Positions 44,453 to 57,042 of a stretch of 64,000 nucleotides of DNA are shown here, piece after piece (positions within the stretch are counted from its first letter, which is position 1; the number at the start of each line of letters is the position of its first letter). The translations under genes were made by a program, and so were the position numbers. Source of the DNA: Neoarius graeffei (lineage: Eukaryota; Chordata; Actinopteri; Siluriformes; Ariidae); contig NC_083596.1 of the NCBI RefSeq assembly GCF_027579695.1, positions 11,599,298 through 11,663,297 of the forward strand, read 5' to 3'. Below the pieces are notes generated by a model. That model saw only the letters and a list, made by a program, of their open reading frames with translations. It was not told the DNA's origin and searched no databases.

Positions 44453-46031
44453 TATATATGGTTAGAAGTTTACATACAGTGACATGAATGCCATCTTGGA
44501 TCTGTCATGGCAATATTTGGGCTTTCAGTAATTTCTTTGAACTGTTCCTTTTCTGTGGCAGATTGATTGTACAGCATACAGATTTAATTTAAAAAAAAAC
44601 ACTAGAATTTGGTGCACAAGTTTTCATTTTCTTTGGGTTTTCTGAAATCAACACAGGGTCAAAATTATACATACAGGGTCAAAAATGTACATACGCTCAC
44701 TTAGATTATTAATTCAGAGGTGCTGAAACTTCCAAAATGTCTCTTATCTTGCCAAGACCGAGGTCTCTTAACTTCCTGTTAGTGATCAAGATTGACTACA
44801 GCTGGTAGCTTCTCTGTGCCTTCATAAAAAGGGTTTGTTTACAGCACTTATTGGATTGACCAACACAGTAAAATGGGAAAGTCCAAGTTGCTCAGTGCAG
44901 ATCTGAGAAAGAGGATTGCAAATATATGCAACTCCGGAATGTCTCTTGGAGCCATTTCTAAACAACTGCAAATTCCAAGATCAGTTTGAACAATTGTATG
45001 CAAGTTATTGTGAAGTGTAGTCACTTTGCCAAGCCACTTTGCTTCAAGAAAACCCAAACCGTCACCCTCGGCTGAAAGGAAATTAGTTTGAATGGTCAGG
45101 AACAACCTGGGAACCACCATGGCACAGCCCTGCCATGAACTGGAAGCTGATGGATCACTGTCTACAGTTCAGATCACCATGGACTAAGAGGCTGCTATCC
45201 AAGAAATAACCCCCTGCTCCAAAATTGATACCTTCAAGCTTAACTAAAGTTTGAAGCTGACCACATGGACAAAGAAAAAGCCTTCTGGAGGATAGCTGTA
45301 TGGTCAGATGAGACAATGATTGAGTTGTTTGGCCACAATGACCACCATGTACAGAGGAACACTGTACCAGCTGGTGGTGGTAGGATCATCATGCTCTGGG
45401 GCTGTTTTGCTGCCAGTGAAACTGGCTCATTGCACAAAGTGGACGGAATAATGAAGAAGGAGGACTACCTCAGAGTTCTTCAGCATAAACCATCAGAAAC
45501 TTGAACACGACTTGGGAGCTACAACAGGACAATGAACCCAAACACGCATCAGAGCTGGTTGTGGAGGATAAAGCAGCTAATATTAAGCTTAAAACAAGTC
45601 CTGACTTCAACCCTATTGAAAATATATGGACCCTGTTTATAAGTCGAGTTCATGCCAAGAAAAAAAAATTATTGAACTCTACCAATTCTACCATGAAGAG
45701 TCATGAAATATCCAACCAGAATTCTGCCAGAAGCTTGTTCATGGTAAACAAAAATGTTTGGTCAAGGTGAATCTTGCAAAAAGCCATTTTACCCCAATAT
45801 TAGGTATGATGTATGTATATTTTTGATCCTGTGTTGATTTCAGAAAACCCAAAGAAAATTAAAACTTGTGCACCAAATTCTAGTTTTTTTTTAATTAAAG
45901 CTGTATGCTGTACAATCATTCTGCCACAGAAAAAGAACAGTTCAAAGAAATTACTGAAAGCCCAAATATTGCCGTGACATTCATATCCAAGATGACATTT
46001 GTCACTGTATGTAAACTTCTGACCACAACTG
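44453..46031 (+). mobile_element. Tc1-like transposon, inactive, only in copy B
   Basis: Inverted ends share GGTYAGAAGTTTACATACAG, a Tc1 end of the kind seen in the Sleeping Beauty and Passport relatives. The outermost left bases are altered. The corresponding place in copy A lacks it. Confidence 0.8.
44874..45770 (+). pseudogene. Tc1-like transposase, broken
   Basis: Begins MGKSKLLSADLRKRIA (44874), the standard Tc1 start, followed by a first helix-turn-helix (LGAISKQLQIPRS) that runs into a stop near 44988. The catalytic parts lie in two later frames: AVWSDETMIELFG with the first D (45265-45504), then QQDNEPKHAS and FNPIENIW with the second D and the E (45501-45770). At least three frame changes or stops separate these parts, and parts of the second DNA-binding unit are missing. 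It cannot make active enzyme. Confidence 0.75.
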
Positions 46032-47001
46032 TGTACACACACGCGCTTGTTTAAAGTCATGCTTGCTTTACAGAATTTCTTTACATATGCATACACATTT
46101 CCATAAACCTCACATGCATACCTTACGTCTATAGTATATAGCATAGCAATTACATTAGAGTTAATATATGAATATAATTATTCCATTGTGCTAATGAAAT
46201 GTAATAAAGATAATTTAGTTGAAAGAATATTTTATATAAATATATGTATAATAAAAAATACAATATATATCTCATTATCTCTAGCCGCTTTATCCTTCTA
46301 CAGGGTCGCAGACAAGCTGGAGCCTATCCCAGCTGACTATGGGCGAAAGGCGGGGTACACCCTGGACAAGTCGCCAGGTCATCACAGGGCTGACACATAG
46401 ACACAGACAACCATTCACACTCACACCTACGGTCAATTTAGAGTCACCAGTTAACCTAACCTGCATGTCTTTGGACTGTGGGGGAAACCGGAGCACCCGG
46501 AGGAAACCCACGCGGACAACATGCAAACTCCACACAGAAAGGCCCTCGCCGGCCCCGGGGCTCGAACCCAGGACCTTCTTGCTGTGAGGCAACAGCGCTA
46601 TCCACTACACCACCGTGCCGCCACAATATATATACAATATATATATATATATAAACTGCACTTTGCCTCATTACTGAGGTGGTAAAATCAAGTATAACAT
46701 TAATGTCATGGCTCAATACTGTGTGCATCAGTGATCCTTAAACTTCAATTATATTAATACCTTACATCATTTTTAAAGCTGCACATACACGTCTTCATAC
46801 CGTTTTCAGATATATACTAAAGGTACAAAAGGACGTACTCTTAACAGTAACACACCAGCATCAAGAAAAAGTATTTCAGGAAACACTTTAAATTTGAGAC
46901 TCAACATTCTCTCAAACATGACAGTGACCCACAGAAGCTGCACAGCCCAAATGCAATATTTTACATACTTTTATAATACATATGTATATCTTTCTTTTCA
47001 G
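46032..47001. other. Intron-like sequence before GPCR copy B
   Basis: Aligns with 17150-17500 and 19903-20032 of copy A. Ends in the acceptor TTTCTTTTCAG at 47001. It contains the SINE listed next. Confidence 0.5.
46271..46622 (-). mobile_element. tRNA-derived SINE (Mermaid-type), only in copy B
   Basis: Minus-strand copy. Target duplication acaatatatat at 46260-46270 and 46623-46633. The head near 46610 reads, on the minus strand, GGCACGGTGGTGTAGTGG. It is little diverged, so fairly young. Confidence 0.9.
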
Positions 47002-47042
47002 TCTTCTTGTTTGGAGGACACATCAGCACCAGTTCCTGAGCA

Positions 47043-47963
47043 ATGGAGATGTATAACGACACCAATAACTCGCTGTCCCTGAGCGGAAATGTCTCTGTAA
47101 CTGAAAAGACTGTATTTGAGATGTGCAGCCACATGCCTGAGATCCTCCTGTTCTACATGGGCCTGCAGTGTATTAACATGTTCATGGGCATCCCGGCCAA
47201 CCTCATGGTTCTGTGGCTGATCCACCGTAACCGGAGTGACTCGTCCACATCAGACATCTTCATCTGGCACCTGGCTGTGCTGGACACCTTCTTCTGCCTC
47301 ATCCCACCATTGGAGCTGGCCAACTTGCTTTACCTGACCGCCAGCAGCACCTGGTACGTCCTGCGCTTCTTCTACGGTGTCAAGGACTCGTCGCCGCTCT
47401 TCCTGGCGTGTATCTGCATGGACCGCTACATGGCTGTGTGCCATCCCATCATCTTCACCAACCTGAAAGACCGGAACCATCGCCCTGTGTGCGCCGGTGT
47501 CATGTGGTTCATCACGCTAGTGTACGCCATACTGAAGTCCGTGGGCACCATCCCAAATTTTGAAAAAGTGTTCACGGTCATGATCCTGGCCACGTTTGCG
47601 TTCATGCTCTTCTGCAACGTCTCTATCCTGTGGGCGCTGAGGCAATCCGGTCCAGCCAGGGACGACATGCATCCAGTTAAGAAGAGAGCTTTTAAGATGG
47701 TTCTGATTATTTTAGCTATCATAGTCTTTAACTACTTCCCTCCTGTAGCTCTCTTCCCATTTCAGCAATATTTTTCTCCTGACGTGTTTAAATGTTATAT
47801 CCATTACATCGCTTTCGGCTTCATGGACATCAGCAGCAGCATTCAGCCCATCCTGTACCTGTCCAATAAGAAACTGCAGTGTCCAGCGTGGTGCTGCAAC
47901 ACTAAAGACACAGAGACTGGAAAAACAACGGAGTCATCCACGGTGTACACTACTAGTGGATAG
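47043..47963 (+). CDS. Class A (rhodopsin-like) GPCR, copy B
   Basis: 306 residues in one exon, paralogue of 20074-21003. The start sits 41 bases after the acceptor at 47001, as in copy A. The DRY motif, LAVLD in TM2, FNYFPP in TM6 and IQPILY in TM7 are kept, so the fold is under constraint. Some 25-30 residues differ, plus a 3-residue deletion in the C-terminal cysteine cluster (WCCNTKD against WCCVCCNAKD). Changes collect in the N-terminus/TM1 border, in TTSTTWYI/TASSTWYV before TM3, in MCTGTIPNSV/KSVGTIPNFE of loop 2, and in INFL/IHYI at TM7. The loop-2 cysteine of copy A is lost here. Ligand and gene name are unknown to me; both copies look functional. Confidence 0.88.
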   Translation: MEMYNDTNNSLSLSGNVSVTEKTVFEMCSHMPEILLFYMGLQCINMFMGIPANLMVLWLIHRNRSDSSTSDIFIWHLAVLDTFFCLIPPLELANLLYLTASSTWYVLRFFYGVKDSSPLFLACICMDRYMAVCHPIIFTNLKDRNHRPVCAGVMWFITLVYAILKSVGTIPNFEKVFTVMILATFAFMLFCNVSILWALRQSGPARDDMHPVKKRAFKMVLIILAIIVFNYFPPVALFPFQQYFSPDVFKCYIHYIAFGFMDISSSIQPILYLSNKKLQCPAWCCNTKDTETGKTTESSTVYTTSG

Positions 47964-48443
47964 ACGGCCCTTCAGGGGGTATGAAAAAAATCATATATGA
48001 TCCAGTTTTTCTTATTTAAAAAAACAAATCCTGTGAAAGTGCATTTCACTTTATTGCACTTTGAAATTAAACATCTGAATTCATGTAAATACTATTTGAT
48101 CATGTGAAAAGTAATAGATAAAATATACATTAATGTATAAATAAATGAATCGCAGGAAAAAAAATACCACAAAGATGAACTCATTGAACTAAAGCAAATG
48201 TGACATCATGGAAATATTATGAGAAAAAGAATTATATCAAAAAATTAAAAAATGAGTAAAATTGGCATGTGAAATTCAAGGAATTGCATACAAAACATCT
48301 GAACTACGGTAAACGTGTGACGTTTGAACAACATGATCAAGTGAAAAAGATTTATTCGTGTGAAAAACTGAGTACAATTACAATGGAAAAGAACAAGTGA
48401 ATATGAATCATGTAAAACAGAAACTGCATGAAAATTTTAATTA
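47964..48443. other. 3' flank of GPCR copy B
   Basis: AT-rich, aligned with copy A 3' flank, with an AATAAA near 48140. No gene. Confidence 0.5.
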
Positions 48444-48971
48444 CACTACTGTTCAAAAGTTTGGGGTCACTTTGAAATGTCCTTATTTTTGAAAGAAAAG
48501 CACTGTTCTTTTCAATGAAGATCACTTTAAACTAATCAGAAATCCACTCTATACATTGCTAATGTGGTAAATGACTATTCTAGCTGCAAATGTCTGGTTT
48601 TTGGTGCAATATCTCCATAGGTGTATAGAGGCCCATTTCCAGCAACTCTCACTCCAGTGTTCTAATGGTACAATGTGTTTGCTCATTGCCTCAGAAGGCT
48701 AATGGATGATTAGAAAACCCTTGTACAATCATGTTAGCACAGCTGAAAACAGTTGAGCTCTTTAGAGAAGCTATAAAACTGACCTTCCTTTGAGCAGATT
48801 GAGTTTCTGGAGCATCGCATTTGTGGGGTCGATTAAATGCTCAAAATGGCCAGAAAAATGTCTCGACTATATTTTCTATTCATTTTACAACTTATGGTGG
48901 TAGATAAAAGTGTGACTTTTCATGGAAAACACAAAATTGTCTGGGTGACCCCAAACTTTTGAACGGTAGTG
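48444..48971. mobile_element. Tc1-type MITE, 528 bp, only in copy B
   Basis: Ends CACTACTGTTCAAAAGTTTG and CAAACTTTTGAACGGTAGTG are inverted, flanked by TA, and the next bases GGGTCAC/GTGACCC continue the repeat. Copy A has the empty site (near 21566). No transposase frame. Confidence 0.88.
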
Positions 48972-49034
48972 TATGTAAAAATAAAAGACATGAAAAATTA
49001 AGCTTGTGGAAAAACAAACGTGAAATTTCTTTTT

Positions 49035-49400
49035 GGCACGGTGGTGTACTGGTTAGCGCTGTCGCCTCACAGCAAGAAGGTTCTGGGTTCGAACCCAGTG
49101 ACTGACAGACGCCTTTCTGTGCAGAGTTTGCATGTTCTCCCCGTGTCTGCGTGGGTTTCCTCCGGGTGCTCCGGTTTCCCCCACAGTCCAAAGACATGCA
49201 GGTTAGGCTAATTGGTGGCTCTAAATTGACTGTAGGTGTGAATGTGAGTGCGAATGGTTGTTTGTCTCTATGTGTCGCCCTGCGATGATCTGCGACTTGT
49301 CCAGGGTGTACCCCGCCTCTCGCCCATAGTCAGTTGGGATAGGCTCCAGCTTGCCTGCGACCCTGCACAGGATAAGCGGTTACAGATGATGGATGGATGA
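49035..49400 (+). mobile_element. tRNA-derived SINE (Mermaid-type), only in copy B
   Basis: Head GGCACGGTGGTGTACTGG, B box GGTTCGAACCC, tail GGATGGATG followed by an A run. Target duplication is not clear. No gene is seen from 49401 to 50440, which aligns with copy A. Confidence 0.85.
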
Positions 49401-50440
49401 AAAAAAAAAGGCAAAACTAAATCAATCAATCATGTGTAAGTAAATAAATTGTGTCTGAATCACGCGTGAAAAGAATGAATCACTGTTTTTCATATAAAAG
49501 TCCCTATGGCCTTTCTGTAAAGAGGCTGTTCTATAAAATATTAGATTTTAACAATTGCAAAACTATGCAAGGAAACTTTTCATTCTTTATCCATTTCTTT
49601 GGTGATGAACTCAGATTTCAAATATCAATACTTCAATTAGGCTGATATTTCTGAATATATAAATATTTTTCCTAGCTACCTGGACACGTACCTTAATGAG
49701 ACAGATTTAAAACAAACAAACCCCTTTCATTTTAAAGATGTACGTGTATACTATTTTGTGTTATTTTACATTTATTAGCAAGTACAGCCTTAAAAATAAA
49801 GGATTAGCGGGACTATTTTCAATTTTCCAAAACAACCTTTTAGTCCATTACTCTTTTTTTTTTTTTTTTTTGTTACCGTAACAGACTGAATAATTATTTG
49901 TACTACAAAGATTCTTCTCCATGGTAACATTTATGGTGGATGTATTTTAGTTCTGTGAGATATCCATCAATCAAACTGCTCTTTATAAGTAAAATCAGTC
50001 TAAAGAACTTGTTGTAGAGGTGGGTGATATTTTTAGTCTCTTTCTCATATTCATATTCACACACACAAAAAAATTATATATGAGATTCTTCAGGGCATTT
50101 TGACGACACATGATGCGTATTATTATGAAACATAAGATTGCTTCACATACAGCCTGCAAAATGATAGTGCTGCATTAAAAAATGATCAATGTCTACATAA
50201 ATACATTTAAATTAAAAAAAAACCCATTATATACACAAAATAGGTAAGAATAAAAAGGAGGGGAAAAAAACTTTTCACAATTTTCAAGATTATGTATATT
50301 TTCTCAGCTTCTTCCATTCATTTTATAATTAGATTTATTTAAAATAAAATTTAAAAAAATCCACAACTCCTCGGTGGATTTGAAATCACTAGAATTAAAG
50401 TAATCCTTGAGATTCTTTTTTTTTTAAACTTTGTAATTTG

Positions 50441-53238
50441 CTTTTATAACAGCAGTTTGACTGGTGGAACAAATCACAGTCTAGAAATACGCAGACATAC
50501 ATTAATAACATTTATATTACCAGAATTGTTTGTACTTAAGCATACTTCAGAAAGTCAGTTGAAGCAGAAATTCAATGATGAGCAAAAACACATTTGATTT
50601 TTCATTTCTTTATTAGAATGGAATGACAACAATCGCAAAAATGGCTTCATTTCCACTACGTTTTCACTAAGTAAACACTATTAATCATTCTAACGTGTAC
50701 ATACTTTTAGCTAACATTACCATCTAACGTTTCTTGTGAAGGGGAACTTGCAGTTAAAAGCGCAGTATAAAGCGCGCACTATAAATTGATACTGTACTGC
50801 GTTTGGTCACAAAACTAATCGTCAGTACCGTTATCGATAGTCAGTCAGTCAGTCAGTCAGTCATTTTCATAAGGATGGATTTTGAAAATCAGTTTAGCTC
50901 TGTAGTTTAGTTTACACGGCTTCTTTATGCAAACGGAGAGAGGCACGAACAGGAACGGTGAGAAAAACACTCCATAATGCATGCCCTAAAATGCATAAAT
51001 GATAAAATTTTAAAACTAAAAAAGAAGCCATATCAGCAGAAATATAAGCAATGTTTCCTACATTTGCTTTTTTTTTTTTACAAGTGTGGAGAAAGTCAGT
51101 CAGTCTGAACGGAAATCACTAGTTCTGGTGCACATGAACATCGAAGGAAAAAAAAGTGTGCTGGCTAATAAAATCAGTCATATTACAATATCCAAGATGC
51201 TGAATGTTTATAATCAGTACATTACATTACAATCAGTCAGCATCTGAAAAATCACAAGTCCTTCTATTACGATTAATGTCAATATAACACTGCTTATGAG
51301 ATTCTTTCGAAAGCAAGTAGATTCCATTCAAAACAAGGAATTCAGTTTCCAGTGAGAAGGTGGTGGTGGTATTGAGGCCACAGCAGCGAATCGAGAATAA
51401 ATTTTAAGCCGCAATGCAAGTGAAAATTTAATCAGACCAGTTTTCAAATCTCAAACATTAGAAATAAAAGGAAGGATGAGAAAGTACTTCATATTCTACA
51501 TTATTATTAAAGAACATTTTCATTATATTGGCTGTACTTACTGTTCCAGTTGGCCAATGCGTGGTGGTTTGGGAAACCCCACTGGATGTCACTATGGCAG
51601 ATTGCCATATAGAAGCGGGTAACTGGTACAAGATTAATCAATTCAGTTTGTAATCAGATACCAGCTGTTGAAATGTCCGTTGATGCTCCTGCGCCGCACT
51701 TGAACACGTTTTTCTCCTTTTCCACTTGGAGACAATCAGACTTTTAAACCTTACTTGTGATTGAGAAACGAGAAACATTTAAGCTCAGAAAAGCCTATAG
51801 TTTTTAGAACTACACATAGTAGAAAACGTCAAAATTTCGGCATGTGAACGGTTTTGCCGATAATTCATTGAAACTAACAACGTATATACTTTTAGCAAGT
51901 TTCAAGACTTATAACCAAAACCTGCTGAATGGTAATTTAACCCATCTTTGGTTGGAGAGAGTCTCATCTCAGTGACCTTTCATTTACTGATCTTCAGTAA
52001 CTGCTTCATCTTGGTCAGGTTTGTAGTGGATCTAATGCCTACACCAAGAACACTTGGCATGGACGGGGTGCCAGTCCATCTCCAAAAACCATGCACACAC
52101 TTACACAATCACACTTAAGGGCAATTCAGTGTAGCCAATTCCCCTACTGGAACTTACTTTTTGGGGAGGTGGGAAGAAACTGAAGAACCCAGAGGAACCT
52201 CGATGACTAGAACAGCAGAAATGTAAAATGCAAGTATCAGGAAATTTCTATCACATCATTTTCTTTAAGCTGAATGTAACGCAAACTACTAATTTAGTTC
52301 TACCTTTCTTCCATATATCCAACATAACAACTTTGAGGTAAAATACACCTCAATAATTCAAACTGTCATGCTTGGAAACCAAATATCTGGATATTATGAT
52401 AGTTTTTTTCTTGACTGTGCAATGAAGAACTGTAAAACAAAATGAAACGTACGAACATCACACACATGGTGCCACTTCATTGGGTACAGCTACCTGCACT
52501 TATTGGCTATTATAACTTGTAGATCTACCATATAGGTCACTTTGTAGGCGTACAATTACTGATAGTAGTCAGCCCTCCATACCTGCCCATCACTGAAAGG
52601 GACCAACATAGGACTATTTGGGTGGTGGATCATTTTCAGCAGTGACCCCAGAGCTCTGACACGAATGTACCAGATATAGCAGTGTCTCTTCCTGCCATGC
52701 CATTCTTCACCACATTGGTGAACCAGAAATGCAGCCAACTGCAGTGTTGTGCTCAGAAAAGACATGAGCTTTGCTCTCCAACTGCACACTTACAAGATGA
52801 ATCAACAAGGTAGCCTTGGGCAGTAAAGTGACCAGTAAGTGTCCAGAGTCTTTAAATCCTCATTACTAAAAGCACCAGGCCTATGGGTAAGGGATCAGGA
52901 GTTTGAATCTTGATGATACCAGAGCCATCCATGGCCGAAAATCAAGGGAGTAAGACTGACCATGCTCTTTGTGCAAGATGGATGGTGTACTACCGATACA
53001 AGGAAGGAAGTCATGTGCGTCTGTGAACTTGTGTATGCAGAAGATGGTAGATAGCACTTTCCTGGTGTGCCTGATACAATCTGCAGTACCACACCAGTGG
53101 CACTGCTGTACTGAGAATAGACCACCATTTGCTTAACGATGCTCCTCTTCCATTGGATTGATGGATGGGGTAGTGGGGGCGTTGATAAATTGATGTGGCC
53201 TAAAGTGGAAGGCTTACCCGGTAAAGTAGCCACTTCAT
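50441..53238. other. Non-coding; possible long 3' UTR of the zinc-finger gene
   Basis: No reading frame of note. A (TCAG)n tract lies at about 50838-50862, a degraded SINE-like block at about 51985-52235 and a dispersed repeat at about 52466-52790. On the minus strand the first AATAAA downstream of the zinc-finger stop is at 50614-50609; an ATTAAA lies near 51430. Either could end the transcript; this is not certain. Confidence 0.4.
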
Positions 53239-54722
53239 TCACTCCATCCCTTCCGAATTTTGTACTTCATCTTCATCATGAACCGTGTGGTCTTCCATCA
53301 GCAAAGACTGATCAGCACCCATGAGTACGGGATCCTCTTTGACGTGGAGCTGCTCGTGTCTTTTCAGATGGCTGGCCCTGCTGAAGCTTTTATCACAGCG
53401 TCCGCAGGTGTGCAGCTTCTCTCCGGTGTGGGTGAGCTGATGGAGCTTGAGGCTGCTGGCCACAGTGAAGGTGCGTCCGCATATCATGCATTTGTATGGC
53501 CGCTCACCCGTGTGCATGCGCATGTGGATGCTCAGGTGGCCGGCCTGGCTGAACGTCTTTTCACAGAGATCGCAGTGGTACGGGCGCTCACCTGTGTGTA
53601 CACGCAGGTGTGTTTTGAGGTCGCCTTGACTGTTGAACCTCTTCCCGCACTGGCTACAACAATGAGGTTTTTCTCCGCTGTGAATCCGGAGATGAATCCT
53701 CAGGTTGCCTGCGCTGGCGAAGGTCTTGGCACAGACACTGCACGAGTATGGTCGTTCGCCCGTGTGTGTCCGGAGGTGCACTTTGAGTTGGTTGTGTTCA
53801 GTAAACCGCTTGGCGCAATGTGGGCAAGCGTAGGGTTTCTCACCCGTATGGGTTCGTTTGTGGATCCGGAGCTGGCCCTGATGACCATAACTCTTTCCGC
53901 ACAGGTTACAGGAGTACGGTCTCTCGCCTGTATGGGTGCGTTGATGGCTCTTCAGAAGGTCAGCTCGGCTAAAACCCTTGCCGCAGTAGCTACAGATGTG
54001 AGCTCTTTCCGAGCTATGACTCCTCATGTGTATGTTAAGTGACGCCATGCGACCGAAGCTCTTCTCGCAAAGTGCGCAATGGAAAGTTTTGCTGTCTTTC
54101 AAGTCTTTCGATGTTGGCGATTCTGTTGATTGAAAAATTTCTATAAATCCCTTGTCTGGTTCTAAAGCCAATCCATCATCATCAAAACAGACACCAAGTA
54201 CAGCGTCGTCAGTTGGATCTTCCATATCTTCCTCAGATATGCTGTGTGCTGACTTCTCGGATTCATGGTGCCCCATATTGCTGACTTCATCTTCACTCAT
54301 AGTGCTGCTCATGCGCTTCTTGGACACCATGGTTACTTGAACATCATCATCACTGCCTCTGGAGTGATCTGCTGAAGAGCCAGTGTAACATTCTGAGAAG
54401 TTCTCCTCAGACCCTTCTACTTTAATGACCTTAGTTGTAAGGTTAACAGGAGATTGAGGTTTTAACAGGCTGCCCTCATCTTCAGTGTCGGGGTCAATCT
54501 TTACGTAAGGTACTGTGGTACTTGGCACTTCGTCGTCTAACTGATGCGTTCCACTGTCAGATGAAAGGGGGCTTGGTTTCAGTAATACAGGCCTAGAGCC
54601 TCCAGCTGACGTTCTCCAATCTTCCCTCTGTTTCTGAGGGGCTTTCCCTGGACCCCTATGTCCAGATAAAATTGGATGATGAAGAAAGGCCGAATTTAAG
54701 TCCTCATCAAGATCCTCATGTG
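53239..54722 (-). CDS. C2H2 zinc-finger protein, exon 2 (nine fingers)
   Basis: The last exon of a probable nuclear DNA-binding transcription regulator. A clear acceptor, TTTGCTTTGCAG, precedes 54722. The exon starts with CA, which completes a codon begun by exon 1 (60850-61048), and runs open to the stop: 560 residues in all. Residues 68-280 are acidic and serine-rich, with SUMO-type sites in VIKVEG and YVKIDPD. From about 281 to 531 come nine C2H2 fingers of 28 residues, from [19 protein letters not shown] to [19 protein letters not shown], joined mostly by TGERP/TGEKP linkers. All nine keep the C2H2 ligands. A 29-residue tail follows. The only in-frame methionines in this exon lie far inside, so the start must be in exon 1. 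It belongs to a fish C2H2 group with an N-terminal coiled coil; orthology is not assigned. Confidence 0.92.
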
Positions 54723-55443
54723 CTGCAAAGCAAAAAAATTGAGTTTGAAACAGTCAAGGTATCAGTAGTCTTACAAGCTATCGCTAAAGAACTTGAAAAA
54801 CCACTTACTTTCATAGAATGAGATTATGGGACAAAGTGAAAATGAACAACCATTAACTTGTGCCATAGTTTATTAAAAATGAGATTATCTTGTTTATTTG
54901 CTCCCAACACTTTCAAATAAAACTATGGGATACCTTAAAGATGCTGACTGCAAAGGTGTCTGACATTTTCAAACTGTTTTACTGTGCATGGCATTTTCCT
55001 ATGTCTTGCAAGAACAATATCATGTGGACGAGATGTGATCATTTTGATGTCGCCGAGGGTCGCTTTTCTGTTTTGGGACTGTTTTCCTCCCTCTTGAGAT
55101 AAACAGTATGGCCCTACGGAAACAGCCAAACACGAAGAGCTTTAATTAATTAGCGTAACTATGGAACTGTGTCACACCAAGATGGCGACATGCGGGAAAA
55201 CATCGTGACTCTGCACTGACCTCGGAGAGTTTTAAGTCGCAGGGATGTAATTTGTGGTTGATGTTCGCGAATAGATCAGTGAAACAAAAGACAAATATGT
55301 CTTTTCTCGGTTCCTGCTTTTGTGTTCTCGTTTCCTTCTCTGTAAGATCAAAACTTTAGGTGTATAACTCCATACTCGCTACCGTGGAGTCAAGGCCATG
55401 CATTCTAAGGTTAAGATAGCTAAGCGCTAGCTAGAATGATTTA
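54723..55443. other. Intron 1 of the zinc-finger gene, distal part
   Basis: Intron sequence with a pyrimidine tract next to the acceptor on the minus strand. The part around 55150-55430 is rather GC-rich, but no exon is recognised. Confidence 0.5.
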
Positions 55444-56101
55444 TGCCGCTTTTCCACTACAAACGCGGCTGAGTCGGGCTGAGCGGGGCTGTTGTAGTTG
55501 CATTTCGACTACAACCGCGCTGAACCGTGCTGGCTGGAAGTGGGTGGACACATTGGGTGGAGTTAGCGAAAGTGGGTGGACGTCAGGTGATGTCGTTAAG
55601 CAGCGCAAACAGTGACATCAGTGAGCTTTTAAGCGGTAGTCTCACGACCCAAATAGTAAACAATAAACATGGAGGACATGGAGTCGTTAGTGTTGCTGGT
55701 CTTGGTGCTGTGGCTTGTTGTCACCGACAACGCGGACAGATACTGGCAAGAGCGTATAGATGAGGCGAGGCGCATAAGGCTTCAGAAATTCTCGTAATTC
55801 GTAATTATTCTCCTTCCAGGTTTGCGGTGTTTACAGATCCCAGCGCGCTCGCGGGGCGTGTGTGGGCATGTGAGGACACTCCTCCTCACCAATCAGTGCA
55901 CAGGGGAGTGTCTGCTCACGCCCCCAACCTCACTCGGCACGGCTTGGCTCGCTTCAGCCCCACTCCAAAACGGTGCGAGTTTTAGGGGCTAAGCAGGGCT
56001 GAAACGAGCTGAGTCGTGCTGGTTTTTGGTAGTCGAAACGCGAGCCGTGTCGGGCTGAAGTGAGCTGAAGCGAGCTGAAAAAGGGTAGTGGAAAAGGGCC
56101 A
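55444..56101. mobile_element. PIF/Harbinger-like MITE, copy with GGGCTGA repeats
   Basis: Ends TGCCGCTTTTCCACTAC and GTAGTGGAAAAGGGCCA are inverted, flanked by TTA on both sides (55441-55443 and 56102-56104). Subterminal parts iterate GAGCTGA/TCGGGCTGA. Related in end design to 3847 and 10606. No transposase. Confidence 0.75.
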
Positions 56102-56104
56102 TTA

Positions 56105-57042
56105 GTTATCCGTCCAGAAAAATGACACGTCATGTAACCTTGCTCTATCTTGCAGTTGCACTTAGTAGGCAGGCTTTCCTTTTCTTTTCCGCTGGCAGGA
56201 GAGCAGAGTCCGCCATGTTTGTTGACACAAACTTGTTTTGGTTAAAAGTAGGTCAAACACGCCCCATGGTGGTCACATGATATTGATGCTCACCTGCTTC
56301 GGCGATCTCCGGAATCGTAAAATGCGGGAGGCTTTTTATTTCGGCAAAACATTTACACACTGGATACATGGTGTGTGTGCAGCAGCAAAACATCTCGAAA
56401 CTCCACCAGCAATAGAAATAGAACATTTTGCCCAAAATTTAACTCTGCAGTCAGAACCTTTAATGACAAGACGATGCAAATGTTTCACTTTACTATTTCA
56501 CTGAAAATACTGGGCTCTGGAAAAGTTCACTGTATCATGGTGTTCAAAGACCCGTTTTCCTGTTGGAAACGAATGCATGGAAGTTCTCATACGTGGAAGT
56601 GCGAACACGCAATCAAATCACAACCTTCAAGATTTGGAAGCTTGTGGCTTGTTAATGCTGAAACTAATTACTTTTTTTTTTTAACTATGATCCAGGCTGC
56701 CACCTAGTAGCTTGAGTGTACCAAGTACATTGTACAAAGTAAAAACTGACTCAAAGGGGTGTACTTTACATTGCAATTTCCTCCCAGCCATCTCTCCCAT
56801 CATGTGACAGCTACCAACTGGGGAGGGTGAGGGCTAACACATGCGTTCTCTGAGATGTGAAACCAGCCAATTTTTTTTTCTTCTTCCCCAAACTACTGCA
56901 AAATAGGGCAGAGTAACACACTTGGAAGAAAGCGCTATCTACCCTCTTCCGCATACACGAGCTCACAGACTCCCATGATTGGCTAGTGATTTTACTCTCT
57001 TGGCTCCTGCCCATGAATGTGCACTACAATTTTGACCATTAG
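56105..57042. other. Intron sequence, nothing recognised
   Basis: Several short open frames without domains. No repeat was named. Confidence 0.4.

Larger units (their letters stand above)
40073..50440 (+). repeat. Segmental duplication, copy B
   Basis: Direct-orientation partner of 11710-23935. Copy-B-only insertions are a SINE (40519), a TIR element (43843), a Tc1 (44453), a SINE (46271), a Tc1-type MITE (48444) and a SINE (49035). It lacks the copy-A insertions at 12842, 13623, 16773 and 22555. Confidence 0.85.

Noticed and set aside
50838-50862. Repeated TCAG units that could suggest a CRISPR-like array
   Set aside because: A plain 4-bp microsatellite with no spacers.
53260-54042. A 260-codon plus-strand frame
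   Set aside because: It is the antisense shadow of the zinc-finger exon, created by the regular C2H2 codon pattern.
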